A stretch of DNA of 64,000 nt. Origin: Chryseobacterium sp. Its GTDB lineage: Bacteria; Bacteroidota; Bacteroidia; Flavobacteriales; Weeksellaceae. Positions 1 to 8,350 of the stretch are shown piece after piece. The stretch spans positions 186,001-250,000 of the forward strand of contig NZ_JARBTK010000002.1 of the NCBI RefSeq assembly GCF_029240215.1, given 5' to 3'. Below the pieces are notes generated by a model. That model was not told the origin of the DNA. It saw only the letters and a program-made list of their open reading frames with translations, and did not search any database. The stretch's first letter is position 1, and each line of letters starts with the position of its first letter. A program made the translations under genes and the position numbers.

Positions 1-2
1 AC

Positions 3-959
3 CTGGGAATATTATTTTTATTGACAGGTGTTTTATTGAATGCCTATATTCCGCCAAAAGTTTTCCCTTGGTTTAATCTCTTGTCTTTAGGTTTTCCTTT
101 ATTCATTATAGGATATGTTGTGCTTACATTTTTCTGGATTTTTTCATGGAAAAAAAGAGCGTTTGTCTTTATGTTTTTAGGATTGTTTTTCTTGAGCCCT
201 GTAAAAAGATGGATCAATTATTCTACGGATAAAAAAGAATCAGCTAATTTAAAAATAGTCTCTTTCAATGTAAAAGGCGGAAAATTTGGCCCGGAAAACA
301 TTGAGAAATTCATTAATGAGCAAAATGCAGACATTGTCCTCATTCAAGAAGATGCAGATTTTGAATATGAATTTAATAATCTGAAAAAAGAATACAAAAA
401 CCCTGTTGTAGGTACATATTCAAAATACAAAACTGTAGGGCACAAAGAATTATTTGCCGGTATGTATAGCGAAGAATTCAACGCATATTCTGAATATACA
501 GATATTGAAATCAAAGGGAAAACATACCGTATTATCAACACTTATATGCAGCCTTTCAAATTTGAAAAAAGTATGGTAAAGCTCAACGGAAACAGTGAGC
601 AAGATGAGCAAAAAGTAAAAGATATTATTAAACGACTGATTCCTACATTTAAAATGCATCAGGAGCAGGTAGAGATTATTCGAAAAAGTATTGATGAATC
701 GCCTTATCCTGTAATTTTAGCAGGAGATCTAAACTCTGTTCCCAATTCTTACGAATATTATCATTTGGGAAAGGGTTTAAAGGATACCTTTTTTGAAGTT
801 GGAAAAGGAAGCGGTACCAGTTTTCACGATTACAAATATCCTTTGCGAATCGATTTTGTTTTTGCATCACCCTCAATAAAGCCTGTGACTTATCATGTTG
901 ACCGTTCGGTAAAACTTTCTGATCATTATCCTGTAATTGCAGAATTTCTATTAAATTAG
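3..959 (+). CDS. Endonuclease/exonuclease/phosphatase family protein, 5' end cut by window edge
   Basis: This is the C-terminal part of a membrane-anchored member of the EEP (DNase I-like/inositol phosphatase) superfamily. The frame is open from the first bases of the window, so the true start lies upstream and the TTG at 21 is internal. Hydrophobic segments occupy the first ~60 visible residues. The soluble domain then shows the EEP landmarks in order: SFNVKGG, a QED acid motif, AGDLNS (catalytic Asp and Asn) and a final SDHYPV histidine motif. The family hydrolyses phosphodiesters or phosphomonoesters, but the substrate cannot be told from the sequence. A lipoprotein gene follows after 4 bp, so the two are probably co-transcribed. 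Confidence 0.85.
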   Translation: MGILFLLTGVLLNAYIPPKVFPWFNLLSLGFPLFIIGYVVLTFFWIFSWKKRAFVFMFLGLFFLSPVKRWINYSTDKKESANLKIVSFNVKGGKFGPENIEKFINEQNADIVLIQEDADFEYEFNNLKKEYKNPVVGTYSKYKTVGHKELFAGMYSEEFNAYSEYTDIEIKGKTYRIINTYMQPFKFEKSMVKLNGNSEQDEQKVKDIIKRLIPTFKMHQEQVEIIRKSIDESPYPVILAGDLNSVPNSYEYYHLGKGLKDTFFEVGKGSGTSFHDYKYPLRIDFVFASPSIKPVTYHVDRSVKLSDHYPVIAEFLLN

Positions 960-963
960 TTCC

Positions 964-1305
964 ATGAAAAAAGTATTGGTAACAGGATGTATAAGTTTTG
1001 TTTTGTTGATTGCATGTTCAAAACGAGAACCTGCAAATCTGGATCAAACTCAAGCTGTACAACCTCATTATGATACGACGGCTATCGATTCTTTTTCAGC
1101 AGGTGCAACATCCGTTGATATCGTTCGCCAAATCAGAATGTCATCTCAAAAATATCAGGATTCTTTGAAAGAAGCCATGAAGCTAGAGCAGGAAGAACAA
1201 CGAATCGAGGCCGAATTGGAAAAAGAAAACAAGAGAAAACAGGAAGAAGAAAAAAAACAGAAGACAAAGGAAAATACGACAGTTTCCACTCCTGTAACAC
1301 AATAA
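964..1305 (+). CDS. Small predicted lipoprotein, Glu/Lys-rich
   Basis: A 113-residue protein with a lipoprotein signal: a hydrophobic stretch after MKK ending in LIAC, whose cysteine would be lipidated. After the signal the protein is unremarkable until about residue 60. From there to the C-terminus it is almost entirely Glu, Lys, Gln and Arg, and would form a charged helix or coiled coil. I recognise no enzymatic domain. It sits 4 bp after the phosphatase-like gene and 20 bp before another small lipoprotein, suggesting one transcript that ends at the hairpin at 1707. The function is unknown. Confidence 0.7.
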   Translation: MKKVLVTGCISFVLLIACSKREPANLDQTQAVQPHYDTTAIDSFSAGATSVDIVRQIRMSSQKYQDSLKEAMKLEQEEQRIEAELEKENKRKQEEEKKQKTKENTTVSTPVTQ

Positions 1306-1325
1306 TTTAATGTAAAATATACAAA

Positions 1326-1700
1326 ATGAAAAAACAAATTATCACAGCATTTGCCGTTTCTGCATTTATCATAAGCTGCACACAATCTACTTCAAAAACA
1401 GAAAAAGTGGAAAATCCTGACGGATCTGTAACAACAACGACAACCACAGAAAGTCGCACAGGTTTTGTGGATACTGCAAAAGTCGACAAAGCTAAGTCTG
1501 ATGTTAAAATGACGGTCAGTAAAACAGGTGAAAAGATTAATGAAGCCGGAAAAGATATTAAAAACGAGGCTGATAAAGTAGGAAAAGACATCAAAGCCGG
1601 TGCAAAAGAAGTAGGAAATGATGTAAAAGATGCTGCAGCAAAAGGAGCTGCAAAAGTGGAAGAAGGTGCGAAAAAACTAAAAGAAGATCTTAAAAAGTAA
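1326..1700 (+). CDS. Small lipoprotein with repeated amphipathic Lys/Ala/Glu helix
   Basis: A 124-residue predicted lipoprotein. The signal peptide starts MKKQIITAF and ends in IISC, a lipobox-type site. The mature part has a Thr-rich linker, then from about residue 58 a run of repeats of the form VGKDIKAGAKEVGNDVKDA. This alternation of charged and small residues is typical of LEA-like or apolipoprotein-like amphipathic helices. The protein probably lies at the inner face of the outer membrane or in the periplasm. It follows the preceding lipoprotein gene by 20 bp and is followed by a strong terminator. No specific function can be assigned. Confidence 0.75.
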   Translation: MKKQIITAFAVSAFIISCTQSTSKTEKVENPDGSVTTTTTTESRTGFVDTAKVDKAKSDVKMTVSKTGEKINEAGKDIKNEADKVGKDIKAGAKEVGNDVKDAAAKGAAKVEEGAKKLKEDLKK

Positions 1701-1706
1701 ATATTT

Positions 1707-1738
1707 CATTGTATTTTGATTAAAATGCAATGTTTTTT
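1707..1738 (+). terminator. Rho-independent terminator
   Basis: The arms CATTGTATTTT and AAAATGCAATG pair across a 4-nt loop with one G-T wobble and are followed by a T run. It closes the phosphatase-lipoprotein transcript. Confidence 0.8.
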
Positions 1739-1789
1739 GTAAAATTTATAGTAATTTAGAATTCTAAAAATTCACCAAAAAAAATTATT

Positions 1790-1957
1790 ATGAAAAAGTT
1801 AACTGTATTAAAAGCAAAAAAACTGACAAGAGAAACTCTTAAAAAAGTACAAGGAGGCTATTACGTTCCGAAAGAAGAAGATGACGGGTGTGCATGGAAT
1901 ATGTGCAGAAATGCTTTTGGAAGATGTTCAGTTTTTGCTTGTCCAGGATCTATTTAA
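1790..1957 (+). CDS. Double-glycine leader peptide, bacteriocin-like, four cysteines
   Basis: A 55-residue ORF. The basic, amphipathic leader (about residues 1-23, KLTRETLKKVQGG) ends in a Gly-Gly cleavage motif of the kind processed by C39-peptidase ABC exporters. The predicted 32-residue core holds four cysteines, C34, C39, C46 and C51, spaced C-x4-C-x6-C-x4-C, which suggests two disulfides or a modified peptide. Bacteroidetes genomes carry many such bacteriocin-like precursors. No transporter or maturation enzyme is encoded in this window, so export would rely on a distant locus. A strong terminator follows 14 bp after the stop codon, so the gene looks like a single-gene transcript. Function as a bacteriocin or signal is inference. 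Confidence 0.7.
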   Translation: MKKLTVLKAKKLTRETLKKVQGGYYVPKEEDDGCAWNMCRNAFGRCSVFACPGSI

Positions 1958-1971
1958 TTAGATTTACTTTA

Positions 1972-2007
1972 AAAAAAACCGCAGAAAATATTTTCTGCGG
2001 TTTTTTT
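1972..2007. terminator. Bidirectional terminator
   Basis: Perfect arms AAACCGCAGAAAA and TTTTCTGCGGTTT with A and T runs on either side. It can end both the leader-peptide gene (plus strand) and the GH3-type gene (minus strand), whose stop codon lies at its edge. Confidence 0.9.
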
Positions 2008-3523
2008 ATGATTGATTCATCTCCAATAAAGGGTCGATATATTCTCTGTCATTACTCAGGCGTGGCACTTTATTTTGTCCGCCCAGTTTTCCTTTAGATT
2101 CCAGCCAGCAATAGAATAAATTTGGTTTTGCGATATGTATCACCGGTTTTTTCAACGTAATATTATTATATCTTTTGGCTTCGTAATCAGAATTGATCGC
2201 TTTCAGCTGCTGATCAAAAATATCTACAAACTCTTCAAGATTTTCCGGTTTCTCGCTGAATTCAAAGATCCATTCGTGAGCACCACTTTCATTTTCTTTC
2301 ATAAAGATTGGAGCTCCGGTAAAATCTGTCACAGCCGATTTTGTTGCCTCACAAGCTTTCGTCAATGCCGATTCTACGTTGGTAATCATTAATTCTTCAC
2401 CGAAAGCATTGATGTAATGTTTCGTTCTTCCTGTAATTTTTATTCTGAATGGATTGGTTGAAGTAAAAACAACGGTGTCGCCAATTAAATATCTCCATAA
2501 ACCACCATTTGTTGTGATGACCATTGCATAATTTTTCCCAATTTCCACCTCTTCAAGACTTACAACTTTCGGATTTGAACAATGAAACTGATCCATCGGA
2601 ATGAATTCATAGAAAATACCGTAATCGAGCATCAGAAGCATTTCATCACTATTTGGTCTATCCTGAATTCCGAAGAAACCTTCAGAAGCATTGTAAATTT
2701 CGTAGTAATTGATATTTTTTCCTATGATTTGTTTAAACTGATCTTTGTACGGTTTAAAGCTGATTCCACCGTGAAAAAACACTTCCAGATTTGGCCACAG
2801 TTCTGAAATGTTTTTTACATCAGTTTCTTTCAAAACCCTCTGTAAAAGCACCATCATCCAACTTGGAACGCCTAAAATACTTCCCACATCTTCATTCTTC
2901 ACTTCAGAAGTAATTGCTTTTAATTTGCTTTCCCACTCTCCCATCAGAGAAACTTTCTTGCTCGGCGTGGTAGTAATTTCAACCCAAAAAGGAAGATTAT
3001 CAATCAGAATTGCCGAGAGATCCCCAAATTTGGTGTTAAAATCTGCATATAATTCTGAACTTCCTCCCAAACGCAAATTTTTATTGGTAAAAAGCTGATT
3101 TTCAGGATGATTATTAGCATAAATGGAAACCATATCTTTTCCTGCTTTCATGTGGCAATATTCCAGACTTTCTGCTGAAATGGGGATGAATTTACTTTTA
3201 GCATTTGTTGTTCCGGAAGATTTTGCAAAATGTTTGATATACCCGGGCCAGCTTACATCTTTATGACCTTGTCTGGCTCTTTCAATGTAAGGTTCGAAAT
3301 CCTCGTATGTAACTACAGGAACTTTATTTTTAAAATCCTGGTAACTCGAAATAGAATTAAATCCATATCTTTTACCATATTCCGTATCTTCTGCATGAAA
3401 CAACTGTGAAAACAGAATTCCATTCTGCGTTTCGATAGGATGATCCATAAAATTCTGTATCTGATCTATCCTTTGACGGATAAACCAATTGACTACCGTA
3501 TTGAAAAGTACTTTCGTTGCCAT
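2006..3523 (-). CDS. GH3 auxin-responsive promoter-family acyl-adenylating protein
   Basis: About 505 residues, the usual length for bacterial GH3 proteins. This branch of the ANL superfamily adenylates carboxylates and, in plants, conjugates them to amino acids. Visible landmarks are a Ser/Thr-rich AMP-binding loop (AKSSGTTNAKSKFIP), YEIYNASEGFFG and RYLIGDTVVF. I chose the ATG at 3523, which begins MATKVLF. A longer frame reaches 3583, but the added residues (MTVFYLNSF and following) do not look like the family and overlap the promoter region. The substrate in Bacteroidetes is not established. The gene stands alone, with convergent transcription on its 3' side. Confidence 0.88.
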   Translation of the reverse strand: MATKVLFNTVVNWFIRQRIDQIQNFMDHPIETQNGILFSQLFHAEDTEYGKRYGFNSISSYQDFKNKVPVVTYEDFEPYIERARQGHKDVSWPGYIKHFAKSSGTTNAKSKFIPISAESLEYCHMKAGKDMVSIYANNHPENQLFTNKNLRLGGSSELYADFNTKFGDLSAILIDNLPFWVEITTTPSKKVSLMGEWESKLKAITSEVKNEDVGSILGVPSWMMVLLQRVLKETDVKNISELWPNLEVFFHGGISFKPYKDQFKQIIGKNINYYEIYNASEGFFGIQDRPNSDEMLLMLDYGIFYEFIPMDQFHCSNPKVVSLEEVEIGKNYAMVITTNGGLWRYLIGDTVVFTSTNPFRIKITGRTKHYINAFGEELMITNVESALTKACEATKSAVTDFTGAPIFMKENESGAHEWIFEFSEKPENLEEFVDIFDQQLKAINSDYEAKRYNNITLKKPVIHIAKPNLFYCWLESKGKLGGQNKVPRLSNDREYIDPLLEMNQS

Positions 3524-3627
3524 TTCAACAAATATAATCATATTTGAATTTCCTGCGAATGAATTTAAATAAAAAACCGTCACAAATTTTGTAACGGTTT
3601 CTATATGAAGTTTTTAATTACTCAATA

Positions 3628-4038
3628 TTAGCAATATTCATCATAAGCAGCCTGAAGGTTTGCAGCGATTGCTCCTGCAGGATTACCTTCAATGTGATGT
3701 CTTTCTAACATATGAACCAATTCTCCGTCTTTGAAAAGAGCTACACATGGCGAGCTTGGAGGAAACGGTGCTAAATGTTTTCTTGCTGCGTCAACTGCGT
3801 CTTTATCAAAACCCGCAAAAACAGTTGTCAAATGATCTGGTTTTTTTTCTCCAGTTAAAGAATAAACAACTCCCGGTCTTGCTGCTCCTGCAGCACATCC
3901 GCAAACGGAGTTGATTACTAAAAGAGTGGTTCCGGACTGCTTCAAAGCATCTTCTACTTGTGAAGGAGTTTCTAAATCCTGAAAACCTTTATCTGTAAGT
4001 TCAGCCTTCATCGGCATTACTAAATCTGATGGATACAT
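3628..4038 (-). CDS. BrxA/BrxB family bacilliredoxin
   Basis: A 136-residue protein of the YphP/YqiW family. These thioredoxin-fold proteins remove bacillithiol, or act as disulfide isomerases, in low-GC Gram-positives and many Bacteroidetes. The diagnostic CGC active site is present in NSVCGCAAGAARPG (C46 and C48), and the start MYPSDLVMPMKAELT matches the family's usual beginning. Length is normal. It is monocistronic as far as can be seen, ~100 bp upstream of the GH3-like gene on the same strand. If the host makes bacillithiol, this would be its de-bacillithiolation enzyme; no synthesis gene lies in the window. Confidence 0.92.
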   Translation of the reverse strand: MYPSDLVMPMKAELTDKGFQDLETPSQVEDALKQSGTTLLVINSVCGCAAGAARPGVVYSLTGEKKPDHLTTVFAGFDKDAVDAARKHLAPFPPSSPCVALFKDGELVHMLERHHIEGNPAGAIAANLQAAYDEYC

Positions 4039-4390
4039 TTCTTGTAATTTTTAATTGTATACAAATTTACAACATTTATGAATTTATATCAATTAATAAA
4101 AACTATTGATGAATTCGTGAAACAAAATAAAAACAAACCCACACATATATAAATCACATTAAAATCATAAAATTGTTGAATAAAAAAGGTTAATAAGTGA
4201 CGATTTTTTGCTAAATTTGAAATAATTCTAAAAACGACCTTCATGAAAAGAAACTTTATTAATAAAATTTCTAGGACATATCAAATTAAATATGATGTGA
4301 ATTGTAGTTCCCCCTTATCCTTTTAAAATTACCTATTGCGTATAGTTTTTAGATAATTTATTGGTATTTTTGAAAGGTTTTTTGAGTAAT

Positions 4391-4426
4391 GAAGTCTGGA
4401 GCAAAATGATCTGGACTTCTTTTTTA
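4391..4426 (+). terminator. Hairpin in the gene-poor stretch 4039-4459
   Basis: The 420-bp AT-rich gap between the bacilliredoxin and the T9SS protein holds one clear structure: arms GAAGTC/GACTTC followed by a T run. It lies ~35 bp before the T9SS gene's ATG, so it is either an attenuator-like leader element or a terminator for an unseen transcript. A 27-codon ATG frame at about 4242 has no support as a gene. Confidence 0.45.
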
Positions 4427-4459
4427 TTTAAACAACTCAATAAACCCTAAACTATCCTT

Positions 4460-5710
4460 ATGAAGAAAATCTACATGATTCTAATGTCCGGACTATTTGC
4501 CGGATCAAGTTTTTCACAAAATTGTACTATACCACAACTTGCCATTCCGCCCGTTTTTACCTGCGGACAATCTACCGCAACAATAAATGCTACAACTACT
4601 GGTACAGAAGTAAAATGGTTCAATTCAGCTACATCTACTGTGCCGATTTATTTAGGGAATACCTACACCACTCCTGCAATCACATCGAATACTTCTTTCT
4701 GGGCAGAAGCGTATAATTACGAATTAGGAGCGCAGGTGACCGGTGGAAAAACTACACCGTCAACAAGTTCTAGTGCTGTCGCTGCAATTTCCAGTCCGTG
4801 GGGATTGGCTTTCACAGCAACCAGCAGCTTTATGTTAGAATCCGTAGATATTTTTGCTTCTGCATCCGGAACTTTAGAACTCGAACTTTTAGATGCAAAT
4901 TATGTAAAAATTGCTCAGAAAAGCGTTACTATTCCTACAGGAGGAACATCTTCTGCTCCTTTGCAGTTTACAGTTCCTGTCAGTTTTTCAGTTGTTGGAG
5001 GAAATTCTTATAAGCTCGTTGCTAGATCAGCGCCTTCAATGAGAAGAGATACAGGTGCTACAAATTCATTTCCTTATGCTCTAGGAACTTTAGGAAGCAT
5101 TACAGGCGGAACTATTAACAGTTCTAATACAAATACCACAACTTACTATTACTTTTACAATTGGAAAATAAAGCCAATTTCAGGAATCTGCGCAATTGGA
5201 CGGGTACAAACTACCGTAACAGTAAATGCTGCAACACCAGCTCCAGCAGCTGCAACTACCCAAACTGTTCCGTCAACATCAACTTTGGCTGATCTTTCTG
5301 TAGGCGGACAAAATCTTACATGGTATTCTTCTTCAGCTATGACTACAGTTCTTCCGTCTAATACCGTAGTCAGCAACGGAACAACTTATTATGTAACCCA
5401 AACTGCTAACGGATGCCAAAGTACAGCAACAGCGATTACGATAACAACAAATCTAAGTACTTCAGACTTAGATCTTGAAAAGCAGATTAAAATTTATCCT
5501 AATCCTGTTTCAGATATTTTAATGATTGAATCTAAAGATAAATTTAGAACAATAAGTATTTTTGATTTGTCCGGAAAATTAATTGAAGTAATAAATATCA
5601 GAGAAAATCAATCTGCTAAAATCAATCTAAATTCATATACAAAAGGAAAATATATTTTGAAAATTGAAACCAAAAATGGATCTCAGATTTTCCCTTTTAT
5701 TAAAAAGTAA
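4460..5710 (+). CDS. Secreted protein with type IX secretion sorting domain
   Basis: A 416-residue exported protein. The N-terminus is a Sec signal (MKKIYMILMSGLFAGSSFSQ). The middle is Ser/Thr/Asn-rich and beta-structured, with the Ig-like features of Bacteroidetes adhesins (TEVKWFNSAT and LTWYSSSAM repeats about 240 residues apart). The last ~80 residues are a type A T9SS C-terminal domain, starting IYPNPVSDILMIES and ending in a short basic tail. It would cross the outer membrane by T9SS and be attached to the surface or released. The ligand or function is unknown. Similar hairpins sit before and after the gene. Confidence 0.85.
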   Translation: MKKIYMILMSGLFAGSSFSQNCTIPQLAIPPVFTCGQSTATINATTTGTEVKWFNSATSTVPIYLGNTYTTPAITSNTSFWAEAYNYELGAQVTGGKTTPSTSSSAVAAISSPWGLAFTATSSFMLESVDIFASASGTLELELLDANYVKIAQKSVTIPTGGTSSAPLQFTVPVSFSVVGGNSYKLVARSAPSMRRDTGATNSFPYALGTLGSITGGTINSSNTNTTTYYYFYNWKIKPISGICAIGRVQTTVTVNAATPAPAAATTQTVPSTSTLADLSVGGQNLTWYSSSAMTTVLPSNTVVSNGTTYYVTQTANGCQSTATAITITTNLSTSDLDLEKQIKIYPNPVSDILMIESKDKFRTISIFDLSGKLIEVINIRENQSAKINLNSYTKGKYILKIETKNGSQIFPFIKK

Positions 5711-5732
5711 AATTTAAAATATATAAATAAAT

Positions 5733-5765
5733 GAAGCCCGGAACATAAAGTCTCGGGCTTCTTTA
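5733..5765 (+). terminator. Rho-independent terminator
   Basis: Perfect arms GAAGCCCG/CGGGCTTC followed by TTTAAT, downstream of the T9SS gene. Its stem and loop resemble the hairpin at 4391 upstream of the same gene. Confidence 0.8.
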
Positions 5766-5854
5766 ATCAAATCGATATGCAAAGGTTGAATATCCGTTGT
5801 AAATAATTGTTAGTTGATAAAAATGATCATTATCTATTTCTTATCAATCATAAT

Positions 5855-6301
5855 TTATGAAAGTAGCTTCTTAGCCATCTCAGAAATACTTTTTCCGTCA
5901 GATTTTCCGGCTAAATTTTTTGAAGCAATTCCCATTACTTTTCCTAAATCTTTAATAGATTCAGCACCCGTTTCGGAAATAATCTGCTTTATTTCAACTT
6001 CTAATTCTTCAGAAGATAATTGTGCAGGTAAAAACTTCTCAATGACTTTCATCTGAGCCTCTTCTACTTCTGCCAAATCATTTCTCCCTTGTGCAGTAAA
6101 TTGCTCGTAAGAATCTTTACGCTGTTTGATCATTCTTTGCAAAATTGCAATTTCCTGTTCAGGAGAAACTTCAGCTCCTAAAGCTTCTGTTTTTAGCAAT
6201 AATATCTGTGATTTCACAGCACGCAAAGAGTCTAAAGCAACTCTATCTTTTGCTCGCATCGCCGTTTTTATAGCTTCGCTTATGGTAAGTTCTAAACTCA
6301 T
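5855..6301 (-). CDS. GatB/YqeY domain-containing protein
   Basis: A 148-residue protein of the YqeY family, a stand-alone relative of the C-terminal helical domain of the GatB amidotransferase subunit. Matching features are the N-terminal LRAVKSQILLLKTEA, the RKDSYEQFTAQGR segment, and the C-terminal GKVMGIASKNLAGKSDGK tail, which corresponds to the tRNA-binding tail of GatB. The precise role of free-standing YqeY is not settled. It lies directly downstream of ftsZ on the same strand, separated by ~55 bp that contain a short repeat. Confidence 0.9.
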   Translation of the reverse strand: MSLELTISEAIKTAMRAKDRVALDSLRAVKSQILLLKTEALGAEVSPEQEIAILQRMIKQRKDSYEQFTAQGRNDLAEVEEAQMKVIEKFLPAQLSSEELEVEIKQIISETGAESIKDLGKVMGIASKNLAGKSDGKSISEMAKKLLS

Positions 6302-6304
6302 ACT

Positions 6305-6352
6305 TTATGCTTTTGGCAATTTGCTATTGGCTAAAAGCTAACAGCAAATCGC
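6305..6352. repeat. Short intergenic TTGGC/TTAGC-type repeat
   Basis: The spacer between ftsZ and yqeY consists of words such as TTTGCTATTGGCTAAAAGC followed by AACAGCAAAT, with ATTTGCT/AGCAAAT able to pair. Similar word sets (TTTTGGC, TATTAGC, CGCTTATCGC) fill the spacers near 8290-8340, 15913-15937 and 17290-17325, so this is a dispersed intergenic element. Confidence 0.5.
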
Positions 6353-6355
6353 AAT

Positions 6356-8266
6356 TTAATCTACATCTTTATTTAAAAATCTGTTTTCTCTGATCTGCAT
6401 GTTTCCGTTGTTGTCAGACAAATAAGTGTTTATATTTTGGTCTGAAGCATTGGAACCGTCAATCGAGATATTTTTTCTCTTGAATGCAGGTACAGATTCA
6501 AATTCATTCACATGATCAAAATTCTGATAGCGCGAGTTGAATTCTTTTAGCTTGTTTCTTCTTTCTGTTGCTCTTTCCTGATCTGCAGGTTTGTTGACAA
6601 AAGTAAATTCAGATTCTGTGTGTCTCGTAGTTTCTACTTCTACTCTTCTTTCAACAACAGGATTTTCTTCTACTTTCGGTTGCTCAGGAGTTTGATAAAA
6701 TGTTTCAACCTTGTGAGTTGTTTCTTCTATCTTCATCTCAATCACTGAAGAAGTTTCAATCTCATTTTTTGGCTGTTCAAAATCATATTTAGGCTCAACA
6801 ATCGGTTCGTTAACTGTAAAATTAAATTCAACCGCTTTTTCATCCGAATAATTATTGCTGAAAGAACTTTGTTTTGTTTCTTCTTTTTTATTTTCGAAAT
6901 CAAAAGAAAAAGACTGAATTTCCAGATCATTAGGATCGTCATCAAAAGAAAACAAATTGACATTTTCTTCCTGACCTAAATCTTCGTTTCTCCAGCTCTG
7001 AATTGGGCTTTCTAATGTATCTTCCTCTCTATCAGAGAATTTTATTTCAGTTTTTACATCTTCATCCTCAATAATCATTTTTTTTTCAGTAGACGTCACT
7101 TTAAATTGTGGCGTTGCCTGATCTTCATCATCCAGTCTGAAAAGGTTTTTACCTCCGAAATCGTAACCTTGCTCTGGAGCTACTTCTCTCTCGTCTCTTG
7201 TTTTAAAAGGCGAAGTTTTTGGAGCTTCTAAAGCATCATTTAAACCAATTCTGATTTTCTCAGTTGGTCCTGCAAATTTTTGATTGTCATTTGAAAAACC
7301 AGTAGCAATTACCAAAACGCTTACCGCATCACCTAATTCCTCATCAGCACCAACTCCAAAAATAATGTCTGCTGTATGACCAGCTTCTTTCTGGATATAA
7401 TCCATGATGATTCCGATCTCATCCATTGTAGCTTCTTCTACACCACTTCTGATCAATAACAATACATTTCTTGCGCCTGTAATTTTATTGTCGTTCAATA
7501 ATGGAGAATCTAAAGCTTTTCTTACAGCTTCTTCAGCCTTGTTTTCACCTGAAGCCATTCCTGTAGACATCAAAGCCGTACCTGAATTCTGAAGTACAGA
7601 TTTGGCATCTCTAAAGTCAATGTTTACATCAAAGTAACCTGTGATAACTTCTGCCATTCCTTTTGCAGCATTAGTTAAAACTTCATCGGCTTTTGAGAAT
7701 CCTTGTTTGAACCCAAGATTTCCAAACTGTTGTCTCAATTTATCGTTATTGATTACAATTAATGAATCAACATTATTTCTTAATTTTTCAAGACCCAATT
7801 CTGCCTGTTCCAATCTTCTTTTCCCTTCAAAACTGAAAGGAACAGTAACAATACCTACAGTAAGAATTCCCATATCTTTGGCAACTTTAGCAATAACGGG
7901 AGCTGCACCAGTTCCTGTTCCACCACCCATTCCTGCGGTGATAAAAACCATTTTGGTGTTTTGTCCCATTGAAGCTTTGATGTCTTCGATGCTTTCAATA
8001 GCTGCTTTTTCTCCAACTTCAGGATCTGCACCCGCTCCAAGTCCTTCAGTGATGGTAACTCCCAACTGAACTTTATTTGAAACCGGATTGTTATCTAAAG
8101 TCTGCGCATCGGTATTGCAAATCACGAAATCTACCCCGTGAATACCCTTTTCGTACATGTGCTTTAGTGCGTTGTTTCCACCGCCACCAACACCGATTAC
8201 TTTGATGATCGAGGAATTTCCTTTTGGTAAATCAAATGAAAATCCTTGTGTACCTATATTTTCCAT
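6356..8266 (-). CDS. ftsZ: Cell division protein FtsZ
   Basis: The tubulin-like GTPase that forms the division ring. The N-terminal ~330 residues hold the GTPase and polymerisation domains: VIGVGGGGNN near residue 24, the tubulin signature GGGTGTG at 114-120, and the synergy-loop region NVDFRDAKSVL. The remaining ~300 residues form a long acidic, low-complexity tail typical of Flavobacteriia, much longer than the E. coli linker. It ends in an Arg/Lys-containing tail. At 636 residues it is normal for this class. ftsA lies directly upstream, 84 bp away. Confidence 0.97.
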   Translation of the reverse strand: MENIGTQGFSFDLPKGNSSIIKVIGVGGGGNNALKHMYEKGIHGVDFVICNTDAQTLDNNPVSNKVQLGVTITEGLGAGADPEVGEKAAIESIEDIKASMGQNTKMVFITAGMGGGTGTGAAPVIAKVAKDMGILTVGIVTVPFSFEGKRRLEQAELGLEKLRNNVDSLIVINNDKLRQQFGNLGFKQGFSKADEVLTNAAKGMAEVITGYFDVNIDFRDAKSVLQNSGTALMSTGMASGENKAEEAVRKALDSPLLNDNKITGARNVLLLIRSGVEEATMDEIGIIMDYIQKEAGHTADIIFGVGADEELGDAVSVLVIATGFSNDNQKFAGPTEKIRIGLNDALEAPKTSPFKTRDEREVAPEQGYDFGGKNLFRLDDEDQATPQFKVTSTEKKMIIEDEDVKTEIKFSDREEDTLESPIQSWRNEDLGQEENVNLFSFDDDPNDLEIQSFSFDFENKKEETKQSSFSNNYSDEKAVEFNFTVNEPIVEPKYDFEQPKNEIETSSVIEMKIEETTHKVETFYQTPEQPKVEENPVVERRVEVETTRHTESEFTFVNKPADQERATERRNKLKEFNSRYQNFDHVNEFESVPAFKRKNISIDGSNASDQNINTYLSDNNGNMQIRENRFLNKDVD

Positions 8267-8350
8267 ACTCTATTTTTTTATGTTTGATAAACGACTATGA
8301 TAGTTGATGAGAAAAATCATTCATCGCTTATCATTCATCACTTCTATTAA

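Noticed and set aside
2006..2097. Short plus-strand frame over the GH3 gene end
   Set aside because: Overlaps the terminator and a well-supported gene on the other strand.
4242..4325. 27-codon ATG frame between bacilliredoxin and T9SS gene
   Set aside because: Too short, no leader or family feature.
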